A DNA stretch of 64,000 nucleotides, from contig NZ_CP070977.1 of assembly GCF_018417535.1 (NCBI RefSeq), positions 2,852,001 through 2,916,000 of the forward strand. The letters are read 5' to 3'. Position 1 is the stretch's first letter. Each line of letters starts with the position of its first letter. A model generated the notes under the pieces. That model saw nothing but the letters and a program-made list of their open reading frames with translations, was not told where the DNA came from and did not search any database. Shown piece by piece: positions 46,968 through 54,455 of the stretch. The position numbers were made by a program, and so were the translations under genes. Source of the stretch: Burkholderia pyrrocinia. Lineage in GTDB: Bacteria; Pseudomonadota; Gammaproteobacteria; Burkholderiales; Burkholderiaceae.

Positions 46968-47245
46968 GCGCTTCGCCAACCTCATTTTCCCGTCGAGGGT
47001 TAGCGACCAGCCCATGCGTGATAAAGCCAGCAAAAAGCGCCCCTAGTCTACAGCGACGAGGGGCGGGCTATACCTCGTTGGTATCAGTTGGTGGTATGAA
47101 CGCCGCTCGCTCTCAACAGGGATTCCGTGGCGGGCGCAGCTCGGCGAAGTATGTAGTCACCAGTAGTTGCCATGGTCTTCCCCCCGAACCTCACCCTGCA
47201 CCACTTCCAGATTTGCGAGCCTCATGCCTTCCTGAAGGCGCAGAC
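46968..47245. other. Short intergenic stretch
   Basis: 278 bases between the RHH gene and the stop of the membrane coiled-coil gene. A weak hairpin (CGCCCCT...AGGGGCG near 47038-47066) may terminate the RHH gene. No gene is seen. Confidence 0.3.
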
Positions 47246-48322
47246 TTACCCCCGAGAGCGTGCCGTGCCCGCCCCCCGCTTTTCTTGCCGCCCGAAAGCA
47301 GCCGTTAGAGAAGATGCAGTTTCTTTTATAATGGAATTTATTTTATCGCTTTCCATTCTTATTTTCTCAAGCTCCACCGTTGTCTCCCCCTTCTTTAAAA
47401 GATGATTACGATCTGTATTTGAGAGATTTCTTACAACATCAGCCAAAAGTGATTTATCTTCCGCGAAGAAAACAGCTTGCAGCGCCACGTGTTTGGCCTC
47501 AATATTGGTTAATTCATTCTGAAAATACTTGACATCATCCAAGTTTGATTTGTATAGCCGAAGAAAGAAATAAGCAAACAGTTCTATCAATACAACCAGC
47601 GTCAACCGAGGGAAGTAGTGGGAGAAAAAATCCCATGCACTGGCCACCCCTGTGGGAGAGGAAGTTAAGGTCAGAACTAAAGTTGTCACCCCAGCGCCAG
47701 TTATCAAGATGCCAAGGAATAAATTGGTATTTCCTCGGCGCTTCAAAGCATCAATTTCTGCCGAAAGTCGCTGCCTCGTGGTAGAGAACTGCAAACGTAT
47801 TGTTCGATCTCTTATCCGCACTGAAAAATTTTCTTTCGCACGAGCCTCCAACGCTGAAATGGCATACCCGATACTTTGGTCGGCAAGTTTTTCGGACGCG
47901 ACCGCATAAAGGTTTTGGCGATCCGCGTCGGTTATATTGAAAGTTTGATTACGGAGATTTTCCAGTTGATCGTCTATCTTCTGAAATCTATTTTCTATTT
48001 TCTCAGCTAGACTTAAGATCCGCGATTGCTCGGGTGGTTGCGGCTCCGCATCAAGATAGGCAAACAACCTTCTTCCAGAATAGGAAACCATCGCCGCAAC
48101 CAGCAGAACAATTGAGACAATTGACTTTATGTAACCAACATCGAGATTTATTTTGAAAATTTGAAGCACTGAGACCAGAGGGGATAGAAAACTATTTGGC
48201 GTGACCCAAATTGCAGCAATAAACAGGATCGGAATTCCGAGATTGGGCAAAAAATCAACGGCCCAGATAATCAAGCGATCCGCAACTGAATTTATTGCTT
48301 TATTTTCATTTTTCTTTGGCAT
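47246..48322 (-). CDS. AT-rich gene: four-helix membrane protein with internal coiled coil
   Basis: This 358-residue protein begins MPKKNENKAINSVADRLII. Helices lie at about 20-45 (FLPNLGIPILFIAAIWV) and 70-90 (SIVSIVLLVAAMVSYSG). A cytoplasmic helical segment follows, with EKIENRFQKIDDQLENLRNQ and TTRQRLSAEIDALKRR. Two more helices come next (LFLGILITGAGVTTLVLTL and LTLVVLIELFAYFFLRLYK), then a helical C-terminal tail rich in K/E. The gene is far richer in AT than everything around it, so it came from elsewhere. The ORF continues upstream, but the ATG at 48322 is the most likely start. No family recognised. Confidence 0.65.
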   Translation of the reverse strand: MPKKNENKAINSVADRLIIWAVDFLPNLGIPILFIAAIWVTPNSFLSPLVSVLQIFKINLDVGYIKSIVSIVLLVAAMVSYSGRRLFAYLDAEPQPPEQSRILSLAEKIENRFQKIDDQLENLRNQTFNITDADRQNLYAVASEKLADQSIGYAISALEARAKENFSVRIRDRTIRLQFSTTRQRLSAEIDALKRRGNTNLFLGILITGAGVTTLVLTLTSSPTGVASAWDFFSHYFPRLTLVVLIELFAYFFLRLYKSNLDDVKYFQNELTNIEAKHVALQAVFFAEDKSLLADVVRNLSNTDRNHLLKKGETTVELEKIRMESDKINSIIKETASSLTAAFGRQEKRGAGTARSRG

Positions 48323-48491
48323 AGTAATATCCGAATCCGGCATGTAGGAAGTCGTGATGGCAACGGCCGTGACGTTTAAATTCTGCATCTTCGCTGAGAG
48401 CATACGCGAGTGGAAACGCATCGCCCGCCGCGTTTTTCCTTTCCTGAAAGTCAAAGTCGGCACCCTGTCCACACTGGTAGGTGTTGATACG

Positions 48492-49019
48492 CTACATCTG
48501 GAACAAGAACGTCCCATGCGCGTGGAGCTGAAGGAGCTCAAACAGCGTAATAGTTTTTACACCTAAGGCGATGGCCGCATCAGGCAACTTGATCGATCTC
48601 TTGCTGGCAGGTTCGGCTTTCTCGTTGGTGACTACCGTGACATCGGTCTGCGTGGAAGCATATGCGATCAACCATGCGTCAGCCGACTTTACGTCCAGAA
48701 ACTTGTCTTGGGCTGCTTGGAGATATGTGGGTGTGCGAGTAGTTGCCCACGCAGCTAATTTTCCCCATTGCGATGTTGCCGCCTTGCTCGACACGAAAAA
48801 GTCGGACAACTCGGGACGTTGTGACCAAGCATGTAACAGGTCCTCCTCTTTGCCGACCTGAAGCTCGTCTCGCACCTTATCGATGCTAAGAACCTTTCCG
48901 ACCTGATGCGCTTGCAATATCCAATCCCAAAACGCTCCGCAATATTTTGGGTTGTAGTGGAGATTTTTCGCGCTGATCAAAACGTCGGAGTCAAGCAGAA
49001 AGCGCTCGTTGCTTGGCAT
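48492..49019 (-). CDS. DUF4411 (PIN-like) protein, predicted toxin
   Basis: This 175-residue protein starts MPSNERFLLDSDVLISAKNLHY, where Asp10 and Asp12 lie in the PIN-like acidic cluster. Later acids are in VRDELQVG, KFLDVKSADAWLIAYA and DVTVVTNEK. The DUF4411 family is predicted to be an RNase. The start lies inside the end of the metalloprotease gene (29-base overlap), so the two are translated together. ImmA/IrrE plus DUF4411 is a recurring toxin-antitoxin-like pairing. Confidence 0.82.
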   Translation of the reverse strand: MPSNERFLLDSDVLISAKNLHYNPKYCGAFWDWILQAHQVGKVLSIDKVRDELQVGKEEDLLHAWSQRPELSDFFVSSKAATSQWGKLAAWATTRTPTYLQAAQDKFLDVKSADAWLIAYASTQTDVTVVTNEKAEPASKRSIKLPDAAIALGVKTITLFELLQLHAHGTFLFQM

Positions 49020-50136
49020 GGAAGACCGCTACGTTATTTGGATTCGTATTCAGCAGTTGACCTGCGTCCCGGAAGCTAATTCCGCCGGAAGTCGCCAACG
49101 CTGCAACCTTCCGCGAAAACGACTTGCTATTGCGAACAGCCAGCGTCAAATAAAAATCGCCTCCGCCCTCCCCATCTTTGCGTGTCGAGCGCTTGCGCGC
49201 ATCCTGGTAAAACGCATCGTAAACTTCATACGGCACAAGCCGAAGATCAAGCGCTCTCCGCGCAACAACGAGACTGCTTACTCGGAATTGCTGCCGCAGC
49301 AGCGTGACCTTTTCAGTTGCGGTTCCTCGGGCGGCCGACCATGCGCTCGCAAATTGCTCCTGGGGTACGAGTACTTCGGCCGCTATTGCATTGCACAGTA
49401 TCTCATGCTTGTTATGACTCGCTGGCGAGCTGTCCGAGATACCAGATTCACCCAGCCAGATATGGGCCAGCTCGTGCATCAGCGTAAACGGCCAAGCGGC
49501 TGGCGCGTCCGCCCCATTGATGAAAACCACAGGCGCAAATTCGTCGTTGATCACGAAGCCACGAAATTCAGATACGGAAAGGGGGCGATGTGTGTTGTTG
49601 CCAACAATGCCGTTCTTGAAGATGAGTACCCCTGCCGCTTCTGCTTTCGTGACGAGAAACGAATATAGATCGTCGGCGTTGCGAGCTGTGGCTCCGCCGG
49701 CTTCGAGCTTCAGTGTGGAGCGAATATCATCGGCAATCGTGCGAGCCTTGACCCGTTGCCCCTTGAAGCGACCGACGAACGGGAGTGGTGCCACTCCCTC
49801 GCGCAACAGGTACTCACGATACCAAGCCTGCTTGAACTCCATGTCGTCAAAGACGTCGTAGAAGTCTCTGCTCAGAGGTTGCTTATCTGGTAGCGTCCGG
49901 AAATCCGCAATGGGTAACGGCTCGCGTTTAGCGGGTGGTTCCGGCAAAAACAGGTATCCGAACGGGACGCCGGCTTCCTTCGCGAACTTCATTGCTTGCG
50001 AGGGCGTAAGCTCGCCGCGCTCGATGCTCTCTGCAGCTCGCGTAGAGACGCGCTCCGCCAGCTCACGTAAGGAGCTGCCCGCTTGATTGGCGGCCCAATC
50101 GAGCACAGTTGGCGATAGATGGAGGGCGTCGGTCAT
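48991..50136 (-). CDS. ImmA/IrrE-family metallopeptidase with XRE-type HTH
   Basis: This 381-residue protein has an N-terminal HTH of the Cro/C1 type (LDWAANQAGSSLRELAERVSTRAAESIERGELTPSQAMKFAKEAGVPFGYLFL, about residues 12-64). The zinc peptidase domain has THELAHIWLGESG-like MHELAHIWLG (H221, E222, H225) and a third ligand region KHEILCNAIAAEVLVP. ImmA/IrrE peptidases cleave repressors, either phage-type or DdrO-type. Paired with the DUF4411 gene, it probably acts as antitoxin or regulator. Start at 50136. Confidence 0.88.
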   Translation of the reverse strand: MTDALHLSPTVLDWAANQAGSSLRELAERVSTRAAESIERGELTPSQAMKFAKEAGVPFGYLFLPEPPAKREPLPIADFRTLPDKQPLSRDFYDVFDDMEFKQAWYREYLLREGVAPLPFVGRFKGQRVKARTIADDIRSTLKLEAGGATARNADDLYSFLVTKAEAAGVLIFKNGIVGNNTHRPLSVSEFRGFVINDEFAPVVFINGADAPAAWPFTLMHELAHIWLGESGISDSSPASHNKHEILCNAIAAEVLVPQEQFASAWSAARGTATEKVTLLRQQFRVSSLVVARRALDLRLVPYEVYDAFYQDARKRSTRKDGEGGGDFYLTLAVRNSKSFSRKVAALATSGGISFRDAGQLLNTNPNNVAVFHAKQRALSA

Positions 50137-50316
50137 TTCGGCGGAAGGCGGTTTTCACGAATTCTAGCATCGGGGCCAGTCCCGCTCTCGAAGGCCTCGC
50201 GACGCCAGCTCTCGTCGAGGCACGGCGCGATTGCGCCCCACCGTGAGGATGAGTGCCGGCCTGCGCGGTGCGCCGGCCCGCGGGACGGCCGTTTAACGAG
50301 TCACCTCGTTTCTCGG

Positions 50317-50450
50317 AAACGACGCAAATTCGACGTCTTTAGTATATGACCTCAATCGCCGATAGTGTGCACCGCGCCCAAACGACGCAATTTTGCGTCG
50401 TTCCGCCAGTCTTGAGTTCCAAACGAATAAGCAAACGACGCAATTTTGAC
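50317..50450. repeat. Three copies of an AAACGACGCAA repeat
   Basis: AAACGACGCAAATTCGACG (50317), AAACGACGCAATTTTGCGTCG (50380, which itself forms a near-perfect palindrome AACGACGCAA-TT-TTGCGTCGTT) and AAACGACGCAATTTTGACG (50433). Spacing is 63 and 53 bases. They lie 180-315 bases upstream of the divergent metalloprotease start. This looks like a regulator or iteron array. Confidence 0.75.
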
Positions 50451-50599
50451 GCACGTAAGGCTCAGCGCTTACCCTTCGCGCCGCCCAAAATCGACACGGT
50501 AACCACCATAAGCCGGCGACCGTCATACCGCGCGAGCCCTATCAACGAAGGGATTCCAGCCAACACGGTATCTGATGCTCTCTCGACACCTGATGGTTC

Positions 50600-50652
50600 G
50601 TTACAGCTCACTACAAGTGAAGCTGTAACGCGGCTATATGAAATATAGCCGC
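50600..50652. repeat. Two tandem hairpins upstream of the third recombinase
   Basis: GTTACAGCT...AGCTGTAAC (50600-50629, with an inner CACT/AGTG pairing) is followed at once by GCGGCTATAT-GAA-ATATAGCCGC (50630-50652), a perfect 10-bp stem. They end about 160 bases before the integrase start. They might be recombination or regulatory sites. Confidence 0.7.
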
Positions 50653-50814
50653 TACGTGATACCTCACCGTGTAACGAATCCCGAAACACGCAGAATACGA
50701 TTGAGTGGAACGCAAAATCCATTCGAAAGCTGATAGTCTTGAAACCGCAACTTCTCGACCACGCCAAGCAGATCACCCACCAATTGCCCCCAAAAGGGAA
50801 GCCGGATCGACATC

Positions 50815-51774
50815 ATGAAGGACCCACGTCAAACGGCCAGAAGCCAAACCCGGACGAAGCCGACCATCGCTGCCTACCTGTCGCGCGCCCATGGCCTCTT
50901 GTGTCGGATCGCGGAAGAATTGGAGTTACCTGAGGATGCCTATCCGGCACCAAGCGATGTCGTTGCCTACATGAAGCGGCGCGCCAAAGACTGGAAGTGG
51001 GCAACTTTTCGGCAGTACCAAGCCAGCCTTGTTTGCCGATACGAGATCGAATTCGAGCGAAACCGAGATCCGCTGTTCAAGCAGACGGCAGAGGAGATCC
51101 GCAGCCTTCCGTCTGCCGATTGTCGGTCGAACCGCGAACCCGGTCACACGTCGTCGCGCAAACGAAAAGGCATTCCCAGGCGCGACTACGATCTGCTGGT
51201 AGCAAACCTCGCCAGTCCGGCCCGCGCTAGCGATTATTCGAAACGCGCCGCACTGTGGCTAATGGCTGGACTTGCGACGGGGTTGCGTCCGTGCGAATGG
51301 GAAAACGCACGGCTGTCTGAAGACAGCAGGGCTCTCAACGTACTAAACGCGAAAGCTACCAACGGCCGGGCGACGGGTATAAGCAGAGTGGTCCCCGTTG
51401 GCGCCGACGACTTGCCAGTGGTCCGCGCTCACCTCGAGTCACTCCGAGAGCTTCTCGCTCGCGGGCTTGAGTTCTCCGTGATTCAGAGGGGATGCACACA
51501 AGCAATTCGCAGAACGTGCGCCGCTCTGTGGCCTGGCGACGACAAGCGAACGTACGCGCTCTATTCCGCTCGTCATCAATTTTCGGCGAACGCGAAGGCC
51601 ATCGCGTCTGCCGAGGAGGTTGCAGCTCTCCTCGGCCACCGCTCGACCCGCACTGCGCGCCGACACTATGCACCGCGCCGCAGCGCCTGGTCTGAATTCC
51701 GGCAAATGCAAACCGCAAAACCGACTGCGCCAATGCAAGCGCCGGTCCGGCGATCAATGCCCCAGAACGGATAG
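50815..51774 (+). CDS. Tyrosine recombinase (third on the island)
   Basis: This 319-residue protein has an N-terminal helical core-binding part (TIAAYLSRAHGLLCRIAEELELP) and a catalytic domain with GLRPCEW (Arg), YSARHQFSANAKA (Tyr-x-x-Arg in place of His-x-x-Arg), LGHRSTRTARRHYAPRR (His and Tyr). Substitution of the first His by Tyr is seen in other recombinases, so activity is likely. The ATG at 50815 is 16-18 bases after a GGGAAG sequence, so the start is less certain. It reads toward the conjugation remnant. Confidence 0.8.
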   Translation: MKDPRQTARSQTRTKPTIAAYLSRAHGLLCRIAEELELPEDAYPAPSDVVAYMKRRAKDWKWATFRQYQASLVCRYEIEFERNRDPLFKQTAEEIRSLPSADCRSNREPGHTSSRKRKGIPRRDYDLLVANLASPARASDYSKRAALWLMAGLATGLRPCEWENARLSEDSRALNVLNAKATNGRATGISRVVPVGADDLPVVRAHLESLRELLARGLEFSVIQRGCTQAIRRTCAALWPGDDKRTYALYSARHQFSANAKAIASAEEVAALLGHRSTRTARRHYAPRRSAWSEFRQMQTAKPTAPMQAPVRRSMPQNG

Positions 51775-52131
51775 TTGACGAAGCGCACTCGCTGCGCGTT
51801 CGTCAATTCCCATTTCACTGATATCAAGCATTTTGGCTGCGCGCAGACGTCAGCCAACTTTGCCTCGCCCTAAGTTTTACGGTGACTGCCAGGAAGCTTC
51901 TCGTCGGTCGACCTTATATCTAACGACACATGCGCTTCGGCAATTTCGCAACGAATATAAAAAAACTTTGCCGACATTGAACTATAGCGCAACCCGCCTA
52001 TTGCTCGATTATCTGCAAGGGTGATAATTGATTATCTTTAATTAGAAAACCATAACAGAAAGCGGTGCGACGGTCGGCTGGAACCGGCCGTCTCACCTAA
52101 CCACCACGTCACCTGTACGAGAGGCTACGCA
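51775..52131. other. Intergenic AT-rich region before the pilus remnant
   Basis: 357 bases; AT-rich from about 51950 (TGATAATTGATTATCTTTAATTAG). It probably contains the promoter of the pilus genes. A frame at 51833-52024 lacks any recognisable feature and a ribosome site. GAGAGGCTACGCA precedes the next start. Confidence 0.35.
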
Positions 52132-52344
52132 ATGGCTAATAAGCATTTTAGCAGTCACCCCCTTTCCTCCATTCCGAGCGACAGCGAATTATCAATAGCG
52201 TTCGAGTTGAACGATCCGTTCCATATGCCGCTCGATCAGCTCGAAAGCCTCATCGAGAGCACAGAGCCTGGCACGGAAATGCGTGGGTATTTGTTTGGCC
52301 TGTATGACCTGCGCTGTGCTGTCGTCTACGCACGAGGGCACTGA
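52132..52344 (+). CDS. Small acidic protein of unknown function
   Basis: This 70-residue protein reads MANKHFSSHPLSSIPSDSELSIAFELNDP with a C-terminal LRCAVVYARGH. It has no domain or signal peptide. GAGAGG lies seven bases before the ATG, and it ends just before the next gene of the remnant, so it may be a real small gene of the conjugation operon. Confidence 0.45.
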   Translation: MANKHFSSHPLSSIPSDSELSIAFELNDPFHMPLDQLESLIESTEPGTEMRGYLFGLYDLRCAVVYARGH

Positions 52345-52399
52345 CATGCACAACGCAAAACGTCACTTCACCGGATCAGAGATGCTACGGGAGGCATGC

Positions 52400-52624
52400 A
52401 TGAAAGCCGCCGCGGCGCTGCTCGCAGTGTCGCCGCTGGCAGTCGCCCAGACCTCGTTGCCCGACCCGCTCGGCGTCGAGCCGCCCGGCACGTCCCCGGA
52501 CATCGTGGCGATCTGGGAGGACTACTACAACCAGCAAACCATGGAGGTGCAGGTGGTGAACGGCATCTGCGTGGAAATTCCTATGACGCGGCGGCAATGG
52601 CTGACGCTGCATCGTGCGAGGTAA
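52400..52624 (+). CDS. Small exported protein, pilus-operon associated
   Basis: From the ATG at 52400 the protein is 74 residues. It begins MKAAAALLAVSPLAVAQ, a signal peptide, and continues TSLPDPLGVEPPGTSPDIVAIWEDYYNQQTMEVQVVNGICVEIPMTRRQWL. GGGAGG lies five bases before this ATG. The ATG at 52346 would add 18 residues and is the alternative. It lies four bases before the PilV gene. Its role is unknown; a periplasmic pilus-assembly factor is plausible. Confidence 0.5.
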   Translation: MKAAAALLAVSPLAVAQTSLPDPLGVEPPGTSPDIVAIWEDYYNQQTMEVQVVNGICVEIPMTRRQWLTLHRAR

Positions 52625-52627
52625 CCA

Positions 52628-54127
52628 ATGAGCTTTAACCACATGCTGGATGTAACCGCACGATTTGGCCCCGACACGCACCAAACTTACCATGCACCGG
52701 AGAAAGGCCTGCTCACCAAGATGCTGATCGGCTCTCCTGCTCGGCAGCGCGGTTTCTATGATCTGATGTCGCTCGGCATTGCAGCGAGCATAGCAATCGC
52801 GTTCGCGACCGTTGGCCTGTGGCAGAAGCGTGAAGAGATGCTGTCACAGCAAATGGCCGCACAAGGCAATCTACTTGCCGACATCGGCAACAGCATCAAC
52901 GGCAAATACCTGTCCATCTACTACTCGAATCTGGTCAATGGCACAGCCATTCCAGGCGTTGCGAACGAGTACGCGCCGACGATGGCAGAGCTCGAGGCAA
53001 TCGATGTCGTCCCCGCCGGCTATTCAACGACAAGCGTGTATGGGGCACCGTACGTCATATCCGTTGCGAAAACGCCCGTCGGGTGCGTCGCCCCCCGTTG
53101 TGACATCGCAGGTATGGTGTATATCGACGGCGCCATTACTGACCCGTCGACCGGCCGCCCATTGACTCTCGATGACGGAGCGGCCGCGATCGGAGGTGAT
53201 GGGGGTTATTCCGATATCGTGACGCCCGACATCATAGCGGGCCCAGATGGCGGCTGGTCACTGCCAAATCCGAAAGGCAACGTCGCAGGTGTGCTTGCGA
53301 TGCGTGTCGGTTACGGGTCGAGCGGATGGTCGGCGTTTGTTCGTCGCGATGGCTCGCTTCCGATGGAAGGCGACCTGAACTTCAAAGGCACGACCGGAAC
53401 GCTGCACAACATCACCAACGGGAACTCGATTACGTCCCAGAGCCTGCAGACTCTCGCGGACGGTGCATTCGGTGCGCCGTCCGTGTCGTTGGCCAATGGC
53501 AAAGTGATCGCCTTCAACCAAGTTCCGGAGGGCGGAGTGCTCGGCCTCGTAGGTGCCAATGACCAAGCTGTTTATTTGCAGAGTTCGAACGGCAGATTCC
53601 GTCTAGTAAACGGCGCGTGGAACGGAGAACTGTTTTCCGTTGATCAGGCAGGCAACGTGATTGCCAACGGGAACGTACAGATCAACGGCAACACCACGAT
53701 GGGCGCCAACACCCAAATCTATAACCCCGGCACTCAGTACATTGAGACAGGCGGCGGCAACCTTTACCTGAAGCCATGGAACAGCTCGGGAGCGACAATT
53801 GTCGGCGGCGGTGGCGGAAGCGGCCAACTGATCACGACGGGGCGGTTTACCTCGAACGAATATATCCAGCCGAACGGATGGGCGGCACCGGGCGGAGCCT
53901 GCTCTCCCAACGGGTTGATAGCCAATTCTGGAACTGGCCCACTGTTTTGCCAATCCGGTGTCTGGATAACGGCGGGCGACGGCGTGGCCTGGAGATGCGT
54001 TCAATACGATTCGTTCTGGGCCTCAGGCATCTTACAAAACCACTACTTCAACGTTTTCAACTCCCCTTCCGATGTTTCGGGCGGCAGCGAGGGCAATGGG
54101 TGGGTCACCGTTTGCCGACAAAGCTAG
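52628..54127 (+). CDS. pilV: PilV-like type IV pilus tip adhesin
   Basis: This 499-residue protein has a short cytoplasmic head, one membrane helix at about 44-64 (YDLMSLGIAASIAIAFATVGLW) and a long extracellular part, the layout of PilV prepilins of IncI thin pili. The middle is beta-helical and glycine/asparagine-rich (LFSVDQAGNVIANGNVQINGNTTMG). A conserved CQSGVW motif at residues 441-446 is encoded by DNA matching the shufflon sfx site. The last 53 residues would be the variable C-terminal segment that in IncI plasmids decides which recipient is recognised. Confidence 0.78.
   Translation: MSFNHMLDVTARFGPDTHQTYHAPEKGLLTKMLIGSPARQRGFYDLMSLGIAASIAIAFATVGLWQKREEMLSQQMAAQGNLLADIGNSINGKYLSIYYSNLVNGTAIPGVANEYAPTMAELEAIDVVPAGYSTTSVYGAPYVISVAKTPVGCVAPRCDIAGMVYIDGAITDPSTGRPLTLDDGAAAIGGDGGYSDIVTPDIIAGPDGGWSLPNPKGNVAGVLAMRVGYGSSGWSAFVRRDGSLPMEGDLNFKGTTGTLHNITNGNSITSQSLQTLADGAFGAPSVSLANGKVIAFNQVPEGGVLGLVGANDQAVYLQSSNGRFRLVNGAWNGELFSVDQAGNVIANGNVQINGNTTMGANTQIYNPGTQYIETGGGNLYLKPWNSSGATIVGGGGGSGQLITTGRFTSNEYIQPNGWAAPGGACSPNGLIANSGTGPLFCQSGVWITAGDGVAWRCVQYDSFWASGILQNHYFNVFNSPSDVSGGSEGNGWVTVCRQS
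53947..53965 (+). repeat. Shufflon sfx-like recombination site inside pilV
   Basis: TTGCCAATCCGGTGTCTGG matches the R64 sfx consensus GTGCCAATCCGGTNNNTGG at 15 of the 16 fixed positions (only the first base differs). It lies exactly at the codons for CQSGVW, the joint between constant and variable PilV parts. I found no second copy on either strand nearby. Confidence 0.8.
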
Positions 54128-54137
54128 AAGCGACGCC

Positions 54138-54455
54138 ATGAAACGCAACCTCCGTCGTTTGACACATGTGATCGCGGCCATTCCCCGTGTGATCCGCCGT
54201 CGCCGGGCACGGGGCCGCCTGACCCGCGAGCAATTCAAAGACGCATGCCTGATCGTCCAGATCTGCGTGCTCGTGCATTGCTTCGCGCTCGCCTCTTTAT
54301 GGTGGGCGCGCAGCCACGACGGTGAGGCCGGAAGCTGGATGAATTGGGTCGGTGTCGCAATGGCCATCGCGTGGATCGTCTTTTTCTGGGGGTTCTTCTT
54401 GAAACAGGCATACACAACGGCCGAGAACGCAGTCAAGCAAGAGATCCAACGATGA
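54138..54455 (+). CDS. Small two-helix membrane protein of the conjugation remnant
   Basis: This 105-residue protein is basic at the start (MKRNLRRLTHVIAAIPRVIRRRRARGRL). Two membrane helices follow: ACLIVQICVLVHCFALASLWWA and WMNWVGVAMAIAWIVFFWGFFL. Its stop overlaps the start of the TraY gene (ATGA), so it is coupled to it. I cannot name the family; a TraX-like role is possible. Confidence 0.6.
   Translation: MKRNLRRLTHVIAAIPRVIRRRRARGRLTREQFKDACLIVQICVLVHCFALASLWWARSHDGEAGSWMNWVGVAMAIAWIVFFWGFFLKQAYTTAENAVKQEIQR

Noticed and set aside
47018..47405. Short plus-strand frames opposite the AT-rich membrane gene
   Set aside because: They show no motif and no ribosome site and overlap the 3' end of a better-supported gene.
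50317..50652. CRISPR array
   Set aside because: Only three short repeats, unequal intervals, one of them palindromic, and no cas genes; it fits operator or iteron sites better.
51833..52024. A 63-residue plus-strand frame after the third recombinase
   Set aside because: No ribosome site, no recognisable motif, and it overlaps an AT-rich promoter-like stretch.
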